A stretch of DNA of 64,000 nt, taken from Gammaproteobacteria bacterium. GTDB taxonomy: Bacteria > Pseudomonadota > Gammaproteobacteria > HTCC5015. Both the position numbers and the translations under genes were made by a program. The stretch spans positions 19,684-83,683 of the forward strand of contig JANQRI010000052.1 of the NCBI GenBank assembly GCA_028284675.1, given 5' to 3'. Positions 51,567-60,654 of this stretch are shown here, piece by piece (the stretch's first letter is position 1; each line of letters begins with the position of its first letter). The notes beneath the pieces were generated by a model that did not search any database, was not told the origin of the DNA, and saw nothing but the letters and a program-made list of their open reading frames with translations.

Positions 51567-52325
51567 TTAGGAAACGGATCTAAGCTTTGGCCCTTGGCGC
51601 TCCAGCTCCAGCATGTCCATCTTTAACTTTGCATCCATGATAGTTCGGTACAGTACTCCCTGGCCGGTTCCGGTCAGTAATGCGTCTCGCACCACGAAAT
51701 CCGGATCGCAGGTTTGCGCATCGGTAATCAGTTTTTCGAAAGTCTGTATGTAAGCATATGTGTGCCTGCTGACCGTTTCGTTACCAAAATATACTTCCGG
51801 TTTCAGGTCTGTTGAGCTTTCGGCTACAGAGCCGTACTCTAATAGCTTACGGATAAAGATCCGGTCATCGGAATGGAATTTGGTCCACAGCGATGACGCT
51901 GATTCTTCCGTCTCACGGCCATTTGCAGACGGGCCCTGTGTTGCCATATAGATATGGCCGCTTATCACACCGAGCTGCTGCAAGACCATTTTCGATAAGC
52001 TGAGAAAGGTGTTCAGCTGAGTTTGTTGGGCCTGTTTGGCGATGTTTTTTGCATTTTCAGCAATGTCTTTTTGCTGTAGAAAAAAGCCGATCACAATCCA
52101 TAGGAACAGCAGTGGCGCAAAAGCGCCTTCAAAGAAGCTGCCGATAACATCCATCGGCTGATCCAGAAATCCGGACCATCCGACGCTTTGTGAGATATAG
52201 AATATGCCGAAGCCTATCCAGATGACAGTTAAGATGATTCCGACTTTAAAAGGGCGGCTGGAGTTGTACCAGTTGTACTCTTTTACGTCCTTGAAGAGTG
52301 AATTATTGTGTTTTTTACGATCCAT
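51567..52325 (-). CDS. Membrane protein of unknown function
   Basis: The 252-residue protein has a Lys-rich start, two hydrophobic helices (about 28-48 and 60-85) and a long C-terminal soluble domain with a helical stretch (DIAENAKNIAKQAQQTQ) and a Tyr/Phe-rich part. I know no family. It starts at an ATG and is separated from gdhB by 324 bp. No domain or partner is visible. Confidence 0.65.
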   Translation of the reverse strand: MDRKKHNNSLFKDVKEYNWYNSSRPFKVGIILTVIWIGFGIFYISQSVGWSGFLDQPMDVIGSFFEGAFAPLLFLWIVIGFFLQQKDIAENAKNIAKQAQQTQLNTFLSLSKMVLQQLGVISGHIYMATQGPSANGRETEESASSLWTKFHSDDRIFIRKLLEYGSVAESSTDLKPEVYFGNETVSRHTYAYIQTFEKLITDAQTCDPDFVVRDALLTGTGQGVLYRTIMDAKLKMDMLELERQGPKLRSVS

Positions 52326-52649
52326 GAATTAACCAATTAGTCGATTAGTTTGTCCTTGGGACAGGTTATAGTTTTTAACGTTCTATGTTAATTAGCGGGC
52401 GCGCGTATATTAACAACTTTATTTTGCAACACTGTGGGTTTGTTAACATTATTTGTTAATTGTTTCAGTCCACAGAGTTCATTTAGCTTTTTTGTCGGGC
52501 TTTTATGAGCGTATCTTTAATAATTTTTCAGAACAGTTTGCATCTGAAAACTTATATCTGTTGTACAGCATAGGCGGATGTTGAGCACGTCACTTTGAAA
52601 GCATAAACATTTAGCAGCGAAATGAATCTTTAGAGCTTTTTTGCATCTG
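52326..52649. promoter_or_regulatory. AT-rich gap between gdhB and the membrane protein gene
   Basis: The gap holds the promoter of the membrane protein gene (leftward) and the end of gdhB. It has many TTAAC/GTTAA repeats but no clear inverted repeat and no open reading frame of note. No terminator of gdhB can be seen. Confidence 0.35.
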
Positions 52650-55600
52650 TTAGTTCGCTGCAGACGCCTGATATAAATTCTGCAATTCGCGTAAAGATAC
52701 GGAAAACATTGCCAGATTCAAATGTTCGGCGGCCTTAAGATCATGAGGGATTTTCAGGCACCGGTCGACGGCTTGCCGGTTATGTCCGGCCCACATTTCA
52801 ATAGCTTCCTCGGGTGACTTGCGCTTGCCGCTTACCCGCAGAACTTCGACGGTTAGCTTGCGCAGCACTGCATATAAATCATCGATAAGCGACTTGCATG
52901 CCAACTCCTGCCACTGATCATCAGGATTGTATTGTTCAATTTTAACCCGTAACCAAAAAATATCCAAATATGCGGAAAGCTTAAAATATAGACTCATTAC
53001 TTTATGGATAGGCATTCCTATGTTGTTACTGATATCAACAATATCAAAAGAGCAATACAGTGCATCCATGCTGATTGCAGTAAGCGCCAAAGGTTTGGCG
53101 ACACCTTGCGTCAAAAATTTTTCGATTGAATCTTTTACGATAGCGTCTTCCGATGTTTCAATCATGACCGGCAAGTGCTCGGAAAGAATTTTCGCGCCTT
53201 TGCTATAATCGGCAATAGCTTGTTTTATGCCCAGCGCACGCTTACGGTGCTGCATAAGCCACCGGCTTGCACGGTAAGTAAGCTTGGTTGCCTGCAACAT
53301 GATCTCAATTTGCGCCTGAGCTGGAATTTTGTGGTCCAGTGCGGCAACTTTTGCCCAGACTTCGCGCAAATTGAAAACTTCCCATGCAATAGTATAAGCC
53401 CGGCTGATGTCGGCAATTGTTGCTCCGGTCTCTTCCTGCAGGCGGTACACGAAGGTACAGCCCATACGGTTAATCATTCGGTTAACAATGAATGTTGCCA
53501 GTATTTCCCGGCGTAGTGGGTGCGCATGGATTTCTGTTGCATACCGTTCGCGCAACAGAGAGGGGAAGTAGCGCAGTAATTCTGCGGCAAAATAAGGATC
53601 ATCCAGAAGGTCTGAGTCAACCAGGGCATCTTTGGCGATAATTTTTGCGTAAGAGACCAGCACCGATATTTCGGGCCGGGTGAGACCGTTGCTGGCGGCT
53701 TTACGTTCCAGCAGCTGTTCGTCGTCAGGCAGCCCTTCAAGTGCACGATTAAGCTGACCGTTGTTTTCCAGCGAGTGCGCATAACGTGCATGCTCATCAA
53801 GCAGTTGCGGTGCTTCGGCTTCGATTAATGTGATGGCCTGGCTTTGCCAGTAGTTGCTTTCCAGTACCAGCTCCGCAACTTCGTTTGTCATGCTTGCCAG
53901 CAATGTGTTGCGTTGTTTTTCGCTCAGTTTGTGCTTCGCCATAACCTGGTTCAGCAGGATTTTGATGTTGACTTCATGGTCTGAGCAGTCGACCCCTCCG
54001 GCATTGTGTATGGAGTCGGTGTCGACACGTCCGCCGTGCAGTGCGTACTCGATACGGGCCATTTGCGTCAGGCCAAGGTTACCGCCTTCGCCGATGACTT
54101 TACAGCGTAGCTCATTGGCGTTGACTCTGACGGCGTCGTTACTGCGGTCGCCGGCATCGGTATGTAGTTCGGAGCTCGATTTCACATATGTTCCGATGCC
54201 GCCGTTCCAAAGCAGGTCGACGGGTGCTTTTAGAAGCAGCTGGATTAACTCATTAGGCGTGACATTTTTCTTCTGTGTGTTCAACCAGCTTCTGATCTGG
54301 TCTGACAGCTCAATTGATTTTGCACGACGGGAGTAAATGCCGCCGCCTTTGGATATTAGACGGGCATCATAGTCTTCCCAGGTTGAGCGGGACAGTTTAA
54401 ACAGCCGCTGTCGTTCTTTGTAACTTTTTTGGGGGTTCGGATTTGGGTCGATAAAGATATGCATATGATTGAATGCCGCAACCAGTTTGGTGTGTCGTGA
54501 TAGCAGCATGCCGTTTCCAAATACATCTCCGCTCATATCACCAATGCCAACCACGGTGAAATCTTCGGACTGAATGTTGGTGCCTAAGTCGCGAAAATGC
54601 AGTTTTACCGCTTCCCATGCGCCCCGGGCAGTAATGCCCATTTTTTTGTGGTCATAACCGACTGATCCGCCGGATGCGAACGCGTCACCCAGCCAAAGGT
54701 CATATTGCAGCGCGATGTCATTTGCGTAGTCTGAAAAAGTTGCAGTGCCTTTATCGGCAGCAACCACAATATACGGATCATCGTCGTCGTAGCGTACGAC
54801 ATTCTTTGGCGGCACTACTTTGCCCGCTTTAACGTTATCGGATACATCCAGCAGGCCGCTGATGAACTGCTGGTAGCAGGTAATGCCTTCCTGCATCAGG
54901 TTTTCGCGTCCTCCGGCCGGTGGCTTTTTGACATAAAATCCGCCTTTGGCCCCGGTGGGGACAATGACGGCGTTCTTTACCCGTTGTGCTTTTACCAGGC
55001 CGAGGATTTCGGTGCGGAAGTCTTCACGTCGATCGGACCAACGAAGCCCGCCGCGCGCCACTTTGCCGCTGCGCAGATGAACACCTTCCACCCTGGGTGA
55101 ATACACGAAAATTTCAAACATGGGTCGCGGGTCGGGGAGTTCGGGAATTTTGGCGGTATCAAACTTGAACGTAATATAAGGTTTATGATTTTTATCCGCA
55201 TCGAGCTGATAGTAATTGGTGCGTACGGTTGCTGTGATAACACCAAGGAAATTGCGCAGAATTCTGTCCTGGTCCAGGCTTGCAACTGCATCAAGTGATT
55301 GTTCGATACTTTTATAAAGTTTATCGGCTGGACTGGTGTTTGCCGCTTTTTGGGTGCCGGGTTCGAAGCGCAGTTTGAAAAGGTTTACCAGTTGTTTGGC
55401 AATATCAGCATGTTCGATAAGGCATTGCTCCATGTAAGTCTGGCTGAATGTCAGACCGGTTTGGAGTAAATATTTGCAATATGCGCGGAGCATACTGATT
55501 TCTCTGGCATTTAGGCCGGCTGATAAAGCAAGTGCATTAAACCCGTCGTTCTCCGCCTGCGCCTGCCATACTTGCGCGAACACATCCTGAAGAATCGTGG

Positions 55601-57485
55601 TGCGGTTATCCAGGTTTCGCGAATTGAACTGGGCTTTCAGTATAAGGTTGTGTATCCAGAGAACATCCCCTTCTGGAAGAATGATTTTGTAAGGCGTTTC
55701 TTGTAATACCTTAAACCCCATATTCTCCAGAATCGGCAAACTGTCTGAGGGTGCGATCGGTTCTTTTGCTTTATAGAGTTTTAGGCTGGTTTGGTGAGCC
55801 GCTTCTAGAGTCTGAAAGTTGGCGCTCAGGTCGCCGGTCTGGTTGAGTGTTTCCAGAGTTCGAATGTCATGTGTTGCGGTCTCGGGTTCGAAGTCTTGCT
55901 GGTATGATACCGGAAATGCAGCATAATAAGTTTTTAATAATGCAGTGCAGTCGGCTTCAGGCAATTGTGCTAATAAAAGGTCACGCAGCCGGTCCTGCCA
56001 TGAGTAAGATTCATTTGCCAGTGCCTGCTCAATTTTATCCGTTTCATAAGCCGGAAAATTGGCAGGGTCGGTTCGGACAAAGTACTCGATACGGGCAAAG
56101 CTCTCTTCACTTAGCTTAATCTTGTAACTAAGATCAGAGCCTTGAAAAGCGGCCAGGATGATATCGGATATTTTAGTGCGTAAGCTGGTATCCAGGCGAT
56201 CTCTGGGAACATACACCAGGCAGGAAACAAAACGCTGCAGGCGGTCTTCACGAATGAATAACTTCAAACGTTGCCGTTCACCCAGATGGAGAATGCCTTG
56301 GGCGATTGTAAACAACTCGTTTTGCCCGATTTGCAGCAACTCGTCGCGTGGGAATGTTTCCAATACATGTAAAAATGCTTTACCGATATGCGATACCGGA
56401 TCGAATTTGCTCAATGTAAAAGCTTTATCAATTTTGGTTCTGACGACCGGAATATCCCGGGGGTGGCGCCGATAAGCGGTTGAGGTGTACAGTCCGACAA
56501 ACCGCCTTTCACCAATAATTTGTCCGCGACTATCGAGTTTTCTGACCATGATATAGTCCATATAACCCGGGCGGTGTACTGTTGCCTGTTTAACGGATTT
56601 AGTGATCAGCAGTTGTTCATTATTGGTTTTTTGCTGTCGGTTTTCCGTGGATTCAAAAGTGTAGCCCGCAGAGGCCCCGAAAGACTTGTTTTTTAGAATA
56701 CCCAAAGCGGAGCGTGGGGTTGCGCGCAGCGTTTTTTTGCCCTGGGTTTTGATGACTTCAAAATCCTGGGCGCCCAGAAATGTGAAATTTTTATCATCCA
56801 GCCACTGCAGGAATGCTACAGTCTCAGCAGTATCTTTTGATTTTCCGTCAGACTGTTCCAGTTCGGTAATGACCTCATTGAGGCGTTTACGCATTTTGCG
56901 CCAGTCGCCGACCGCACGCTTAACATCAAGCAGTACATTTTCAAGACCGGTGTGTAAGGCCTGCAGCTTACTTTCATCGAGCACCCGCTCAATTTCCACC
57001 CGGATAAAGGATTCACTGTAAATATGCTTTTGAGGGTTGGCTGCTTCTGCGGTGCCGAGCAGTTTGCCGTTTGCGTTACGCTTTATTTGAAAAAGAGGGT
57101 GAAACATCAGGTTAACGTTGAATCCATGGTGGTTGATCTCCATTCTGATTGAGTCCACCAGGAACGGCATGTCGTCGGTAACCACTTCTACAACTGTATA
57201 CAGCGGCCCGGAAGCACCGGTGCCGGGTTCGGGGTTATAGACACGCAATAAAGCTTTGCCGGGTTGACGTTGGATCGCGGTTTGCCAGTGCGCTTCTGCG
57301 ATTTTAAAAGCGGTTTTTGCTGATAGGACTTCCAGGTCTTCTGGAAACGCCTGTGCAAAATAGCTGCGCAAAAAAGGCTCAATGCTTTTAAACTGCCTGT
57401 CGCTCATGCGGTTTTGTGCAAGGCGTAAGATTTTACTGGTTAGCACGGCGGTATGTTTTTTATGATGAGCGGGCATAGCGTCCAT
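52650..57485 (-). CDS. gdhB: NAD-dependent glutamate dehydrogenase, large (GDH-180) type
   Basis: The 1611-residue protein is of the large NAD-specific GDH family, which oxidises glutamate to 2-oxoglutarate and ammonium. The catalytic domain starts near residue 780 and has the signatures ARGGLRWSDRREDFRTEI (about 810), VPTGAKGGFYVKK with the substrate Lys (about 847), AADKGTATFSDYAN and the Rossmann segment VVGIGDMSGDVFGNGM (about 985). The N-terminal 700 residues include the ACT-like regulatory region (VVEVVTDDMPFLVDSIRME), and the C-terminal 500 residues are a helical region. An AAGGAT ribosome site precedes the ATG. It is transcribed alone. Confidence 0.95.
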   Translation of the reverse strand: MDAMPAHHKKHTAVLTSKILRLAQNRMSDRQFKSIEPFLRSYFAQAFPEDLEVLSAKTAFKIAEAHWQTAIQRQPGKALLRVYNPEPGTGASGPLYTVVEVVTDDMPFLVDSIRMEINHHGFNVNLMFHPLFQIKRNANGKLLGTAEAANPQKHIYSESFIRVEIERVLDESKLQALHTGLENVLLDVKRAVGDWRKMRKRLNEVITELEQSDGKSKDTAETVAFLQWLDDKNFTFLGAQDFEVIKTQGKKTLRATPRSALGILKNKSFGASAGYTFESTENRQQKTNNEQLLITKSVKQATVHRPGYMDYIMVRKLDSRGQIIGERRFVGLYTSTAYRRHPRDIPVVRTKIDKAFTLSKFDPVSHIGKAFLHVLETFPRDELLQIGQNELFTIAQGILHLGERQRLKLFIREDRLQRFVSCLVYVPRDRLDTSLRTKISDIILAAFQGSDLSYKIKLSEESFARIEYFVRTDPANFPAYETDKIEQALANESYSWQDRLRDLLLAQLPEADCTALLKTYYAAFPVSYQQDFEPETATHDIRTLETLNQTGDLSANFQTLEAAHQTSLKLYKAKEPIAPSDSLPILENMGFKVLQETPYKIILPEGDVLWIHNLILKAQFNSRNLDNRTTILQDVFAQVWQAQAENDGFNALALSAGLNAREISMLRAYCKYLLQTGLTFSQTYMEQCLIEHADIAKQLVNLFKLRFEPGTQKAANTSPADKLYKSIEQSLDAVASLDQDRILRNFLGVITATVRTNYYQLDADKNHKPYITFKFDTAKIPELPDPRPMFEIFVYSPRVEGVHLRSGKVARGGLRWSDRREDFRTEILGLVKAQRVKNAVIVPTGAKGGFYVKKPPAGGRENLMQEGITCYQQFISGLLDVSDNVKAGKVVPPKNVVRYDDDDPYIVVAADKGTATFSDYANDIALQYDLWLGDAFASGGSVGYDHKKMGITARGAWEAVKLHFRDLGTNIQSEDFTVVGIGDMSGDVFGNGMLLSRHTKLVAAFNHMHIFIDPNPNPQKSYKERQRLFKLSRSTWEDYDARLISKGGGIYSRRAKSIELSDQIRSWLNTQKKNVTPNELIQLLLKAPVDLLWNGGIGTYVKSSSELHTDAGDRSNDAVRVNANELRCKVIGEGGNLGLTQMARIEYALHGGRVDTDSIHNAGGVDCSDHEVNIKILLNQVMAKHKLSEKQRNTLLASMTNEVAELVLESNYWQSQAITLIEAEAPQLLDEHARYAHSLENNGQLNRALEGLPDDEQLLERKAASNGLTRPEISVLVSYAKIIAKDALVDSDLLDDPYFAAELLRYFPSLLRERYATEIHAHPLRREILATFIVNRMINRMGCTFVYRLQEETGATIADISRAYTIAWEVFNLREVWAKVAALDHKIPAQAQIEIMLQATKLTYRASRWLMQHRKRALGIKQAIADYSKGAKILSEHLPVMIETSEDAIVKDSIEKFLTQGVAKPLALTAISMDALYCSFDIVDISNNIGMPIHKVMSLYFKLSAYLDIFWLRVKIEQYNPDDQWQELACKSLIDDLYAVLRKLTVEVLRVSGKRKSPEEAIEMWAGHNRQAVDRCLKIPHDLKAAEHLNLAMFSVSLRELQNLYQASAAN

Positions 57486-57641
57486 TGTAGGTCATCCTTG
57501 TTACCATTTTTTATAAATTCCTATACTACCGTCTTAATATCGGTCGTTATGGTCGATTCATTAGCGTGGTTTTTGCCGGGTGACTAGGGGCGTTAAGGCG
57601 GGTTCCGGGGAAATAGCTTATAGCCTCCGGCACGGTGTTTG

Positions 57642-57658
57642 AGGCATCATAGATGCCT
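57642..57658 (-). terminator. Weak hairpin after the cold-shock gene
   Basis: AGGCATC/GATGCCT, a 7-bp stem with a 3-nt loop, lies 27 bp beyond the cold-shock stop on the minus strand. There is no T-run on that strand. It may help end transcription, but it is weak. Confidence 0.3.
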
Positions 57659-57684
57659 GTGGTTGTTGATTAACCGCAGCGGTG

Positions 57685-57897
57685 CTACTCGGGTACTTTA
57701 TTAACGTTTAGTGCGTGCAGCCCCTTGGGGCCTTTTTCTGTTTGATATGTGACAACTTGTCCGCGACTTAAGGTTTTATAGCCCGGGCTCTGAATCGCCG
57801 AGAAATGTACAAAAATATCTTCTGCTTCTCCTTCTTCCGGCTGTATAAAGCCAAACCCTTTAGTGTTGTTGAACCACTTGACGACACCGGTATTCAT
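57685..57897 (-). CDS. cspD: Cold-shock-domain protein, CspD-like
   Basis: The 70-residue OB-fold protein binds single-stranded nucleic acids: VKWFNNTKGFGFI (RNP1), DIFVHFSAI (RNP2) and GPKGLHA are present; the SAIQSPGYKTL run resembles CspD rather than CspA. The ATG at 57897 is chosen, because AAGGTG sits five bases before it. The open frame extends to 58044, giving a 49-residue leader with no match, which I take as 5' untranslated sequence. It is divergent from the TVP38-flavoprotein gene. Confidence 0.9.
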   Translation of the reverse strand: MNTGVVKWFNNTKGFGFIQPEEGEAEDIFVHFSAIQSPGYKTLSRGQVVTYQTEKGPKGLHALNVNKVPE

Positions 57898-58396
57898 AGC
57901 ACCTTGCACCCTCACTGAATTGATTGCTTTTTCGTGGGTCGAGGACAAGCTTTGGTTTTTTTGTCCCATGGATTGGGGGTGCCGGTCATTATCCGGCTGA
58001 AAAGCGGTCAGGCCCTCAGAAAAAGCAGTTATTGCGCCCCTCAACCCGTTTATACAATTCTAGCCAAAGTTTTTTAGAAAAGTGAAGTGCAGATGTTGCA
58101 TATAATGCGAAGGTAATAAGTATATACACTTATATTAATATGTTGTTTGGCAGGGTGGGTGAAAGCGCAAAAAATCTCTGTTTTTATACGAGATCTGTGC
58201 TTACGAAAGACCGGGCAAATAGCGCCATAAACTTTGGCGCAAATTACCCGTTAATATAGCGATGCGGGGTCACTAAAAAGTCGCTGCGGCATAAAACGGG
58301 TTTCTTAAAGCCTGTGCGCATCTTATTAGCGGCCTGCTGCGTATATCCAGAAACACCCAGTTAGCCAAAAACAAAAATTTAAGAGAATAAAGCGCA
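57898..58396. promoter_or_regulatory. Divergent region between cspD and the TVP38-flavoprotein gene
   Basis: About 500 bp of gene-free DNA. A TATAAT at 58101-58106 is the only good -10 match. The long upstream region of cspD (open to 58044 on the minus strand) may be a leader with RNA structure, as in other cold-shock genes, but I cannot show a fold. Confidence 0.4.
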
Positions 58397-60538
58397 ATGT
58401 CAAAATCAAAGTTGTTACTACTGTTGTTCGGCGCCCTGTTAGTTGCTGTATTTTTTTATTTTGATCTGGGCCAATACCTCAATCTTGAGTTTTTCAAATC
58501 AAAACAGAGTGTGATTGACAGCTATTATCGCGAACATACTTTGCTGACTGCCGGTATTTTTTTCATTATCTATGTCGCAGTGGCTGCGTTGTCGTTACCT
58601 GGTGCGGCAGTGATGACACTGGCGAGTGGGGCGATTTTCGGGCTGTTGTGGGGCACGGTTATCGTTTCATTTGCATCCACGTTGGGCGCTACACTGGCTT
58701 TTTTAGTCGCGCGTTTTTTACTGCATGATACCGTACAAAATAAATTTGGCGACAGACTTGCGACTGTAAACAAAGGTGTAGAGCGCGATGGAGCGTTTTA
58801 TCTGTTTACCTTAAGACTGGTGCCGGTTTTTCCGTTTTTTATGATCAACCTGCTGATGTCATTAACCCCGATTAAAATATTTACTTTTATCTGGGTCAGC
58901 CAGATCGGCATGCTGGCCGGTACTCTTGTATATGTGAATGCGGGGACTCAGTTGGCGCAGATTGATTCATTAAACGGGATTTTATCTCCCGGTTTGATAA
59001 TCTCGTTTGTGTTACTCGGCATATTTCCATTATTGGCTAAAAAACTGCTTGGCTTTATAAAGGCGCGCCGGATTTACAAGCCATATAAAAAGCCAGCACA
59101 TTTTGACTGTAATCTGGCTGTGATCGGTGCCGGCTCTGCAGGCCTTGTGAGTGCATATATAGCGGCTGCGGTAAAAGCCAAGGTTACATTGATTGAAAAA
59201 CATAAAATGGGCGGCGATTGCCTGAATACCGGTTGTGTACCGTCAAAAGCATTGATTCGTTCGGCAAAGTTTTTAAGTCATGTGCGGCGCGCCAAAGAGT
59301 TTGGCTTCAGGTCAGCTGATGCTGAATTTGATTTTGCGGATATTATGCAGCGTGTCCGAAACGTAATAGCCGACATCGAACCGCATGATTCAATTGAGAG
59401 GTATACCCGGCTCGGTGTTGACTGTGTGCAGGGCGAGGCGGAAATTCTGTCTCCTTATGAAGTCAGGGTAAATAACAAAATAATTACCGCGCGTAACATT
59501 ATTGTTGCAACCGGTGGGCGGCCTTTTGTTCCTCCGATTCCGGGTATCGAAGATATGCAGGCACTTACATCCGATACATTATGGGAGTTGCAGGAGCAGC
59601 CCAGGCACTTGTTGGTGCTGGGCGGTGGACCGATAGGTTGTGAGTTGGCCCAGGCGTTTGCGCGCTTAGGCACGAAGGTTACTCAGGTGGAGATGTTGCC
59701 ATGCATTATGAGCCGTGAAGACCCGGTGGTTTCGGATATGGTGCAGCAGCGTTTTATTGCTGAAGGTATAAATGTGTTGGTAAAACATAAAGCAAAGGAA
59801 TTTTTACTTCAGGGAGAGCAAAAGCTTTTGTTGTGTGAAAACCTGGATACGCATCAGGAGGTGCGTATTGAGTTTGATCAGGTTTTGGTTGCGGTGGGGC
59901 GTGCGGCGAATACCAAAGGTTTTGGCCTGGAGGCGCTCGGTGTACGACTTAACAAAAACGGCACGATTGAAGTCAATGAGTATATGCAAACGGTTTTTCC
60001 AAATATCTATGCCTGCGGTGATGTGGCGGGGCCCTATCAGTTTACTCATACTGCGGCACATCAGGCCTGGTATTGCGCGGTTAATGCCTTATTTGGCCAG
60101 GTAAAGAAATTTAAGGCTGATTATTCAGTTATTCCATGGGCCACATTTACTGAGCCGGAAGTTGCACGGGTGGGCTTAAATGAAATGGAAGCCCGGGAAC
60201 AGGGCATTGATTATGAATTAACCACTTATGGAATAGACGACCTTGATCGTGCCATTGCGGACAGCGAAGCGCATGGTTCGGTAAGAGTGCTTACCGTGCC
60301 TGGTAAAGATAAAATTTTGGGAGTAACCATCGTCGGTGAGCATGCCGGGGATTTAATCGCAGAGTATGTTGCAGCAATGCGGCATGGGATAGGTTTAAAT
60401 AAAATCCTCGGTACAATCCATATCTATCCAACCCTTGCTGAAGCGAACAAATATGTTGCCGGTGAATGGAAGCGGGCACATACACCGGAGAAGTTATTGA
60501 AGTGGGTCAAGGCCTATCATAATTGGATGAGAGGCTGA
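58397..60538 (+). CDS. TVP38/TMEM64 membrane domain fused to a disulfide-type flavoprotein
   Basis: The 713-residue product has an N-terminal VTT (TVP38/TMEM64) domain of hydrophobic helices (about 1-215, with the FPFFMINLLMSLTPIKIFTF loop) and a C-terminal two-dinucleotide-fold FAD oxidoreductase. The latter shows FAD motif VIGAGSAGL near 243, the redox disulfide GGDCLNTGCVPSK (Cys275, Cys280), NAD motif LGGGPIGCELAQAF near 415 and GDVAGPYQFTHTAAHQA near 545. The C-terminal His of lipoamide dehydrogenases (HxHPT) is Tyr here (HIYPTLAEA), so the enzyme is not a simple dihydrolipoamide dehydrogenase. Fusions of these two domains are known, but the substrate is not. The P450 gene follows after 116 bp. 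Confidence 0.9.
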   Translation: MSKSKLLLLLFGALLVAVFFYFDLGQYLNLEFFKSKQSVIDSYYREHTLLTAGIFFIIYVAVAALSLPGAAVMTLASGAIFGLLWGTVIVSFASTLGATLAFLVARFLLHDTVQNKFGDRLATVNKGVERDGAFYLFTLRLVPVFPFFMINLLMSLTPIKIFTFIWVSQIGMLAGTLVYVNAGTQLAQIDSLNGILSPGLIISFVLLGIFPLLAKKLLGFIKARRIYKPYKKPAHFDCNLAVIGAGSAGLVSAYIAAAVKAKVTLIEKHKMGGDCLNTGCVPSKALIRSAKFLSHVRRAKEFGFRSADAEFDFADIMQRVRNVIADIEPHDSIERYTRLGVDCVQGEAEILSPYEVRVNNKIITARNIIVATGGRPFVPPIPGIEDMQALTSDTLWELQEQPRHLLVLGGGPIGCELAQAFARLGTKVTQVEMLPCIMSREDPVVSDMVQQRFIAEGINVLVKHKAKEFLLQGEQKLLLCENLDTHQEVRIEFDQVLVAVGRAANTKGFGLEALGVRLNKNGTIEVNEYMQTVFPNIYACGDVAGPYQFTHTAAHQAWYCAVNALFGQVKKFKADYSVIPWATFTEPEVARVGLNEMEAREQGIDYELTTYGIDDLDRAIADSEAHGSVRVLTVPGKDKILGVTIVGEHAGDLIAEYVAAMRHGIGLNKILGTIHIYPTLAEANKYVAGEWKRAHTPEKLLKWVKAYHNWMRG

Positions 60539-60654
60539 GCTGCGGTTATTCAGGCTGGAAAATACCTGCTCGCTTGATAGTATTGTAAGTTAGGTTCCAG
60601 TCGTTCAACCAGCAAGCTTAAACAGGCTGGCAATTGCCAGCAAGGAATGCCGCC

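Noticed and set aside
57898..58044. 49-residue N-terminal extension of the cold-shock protein
   Set aside because: No cold-shock homologue has it, and the internal ATG at 57897 has a better ribosome site.
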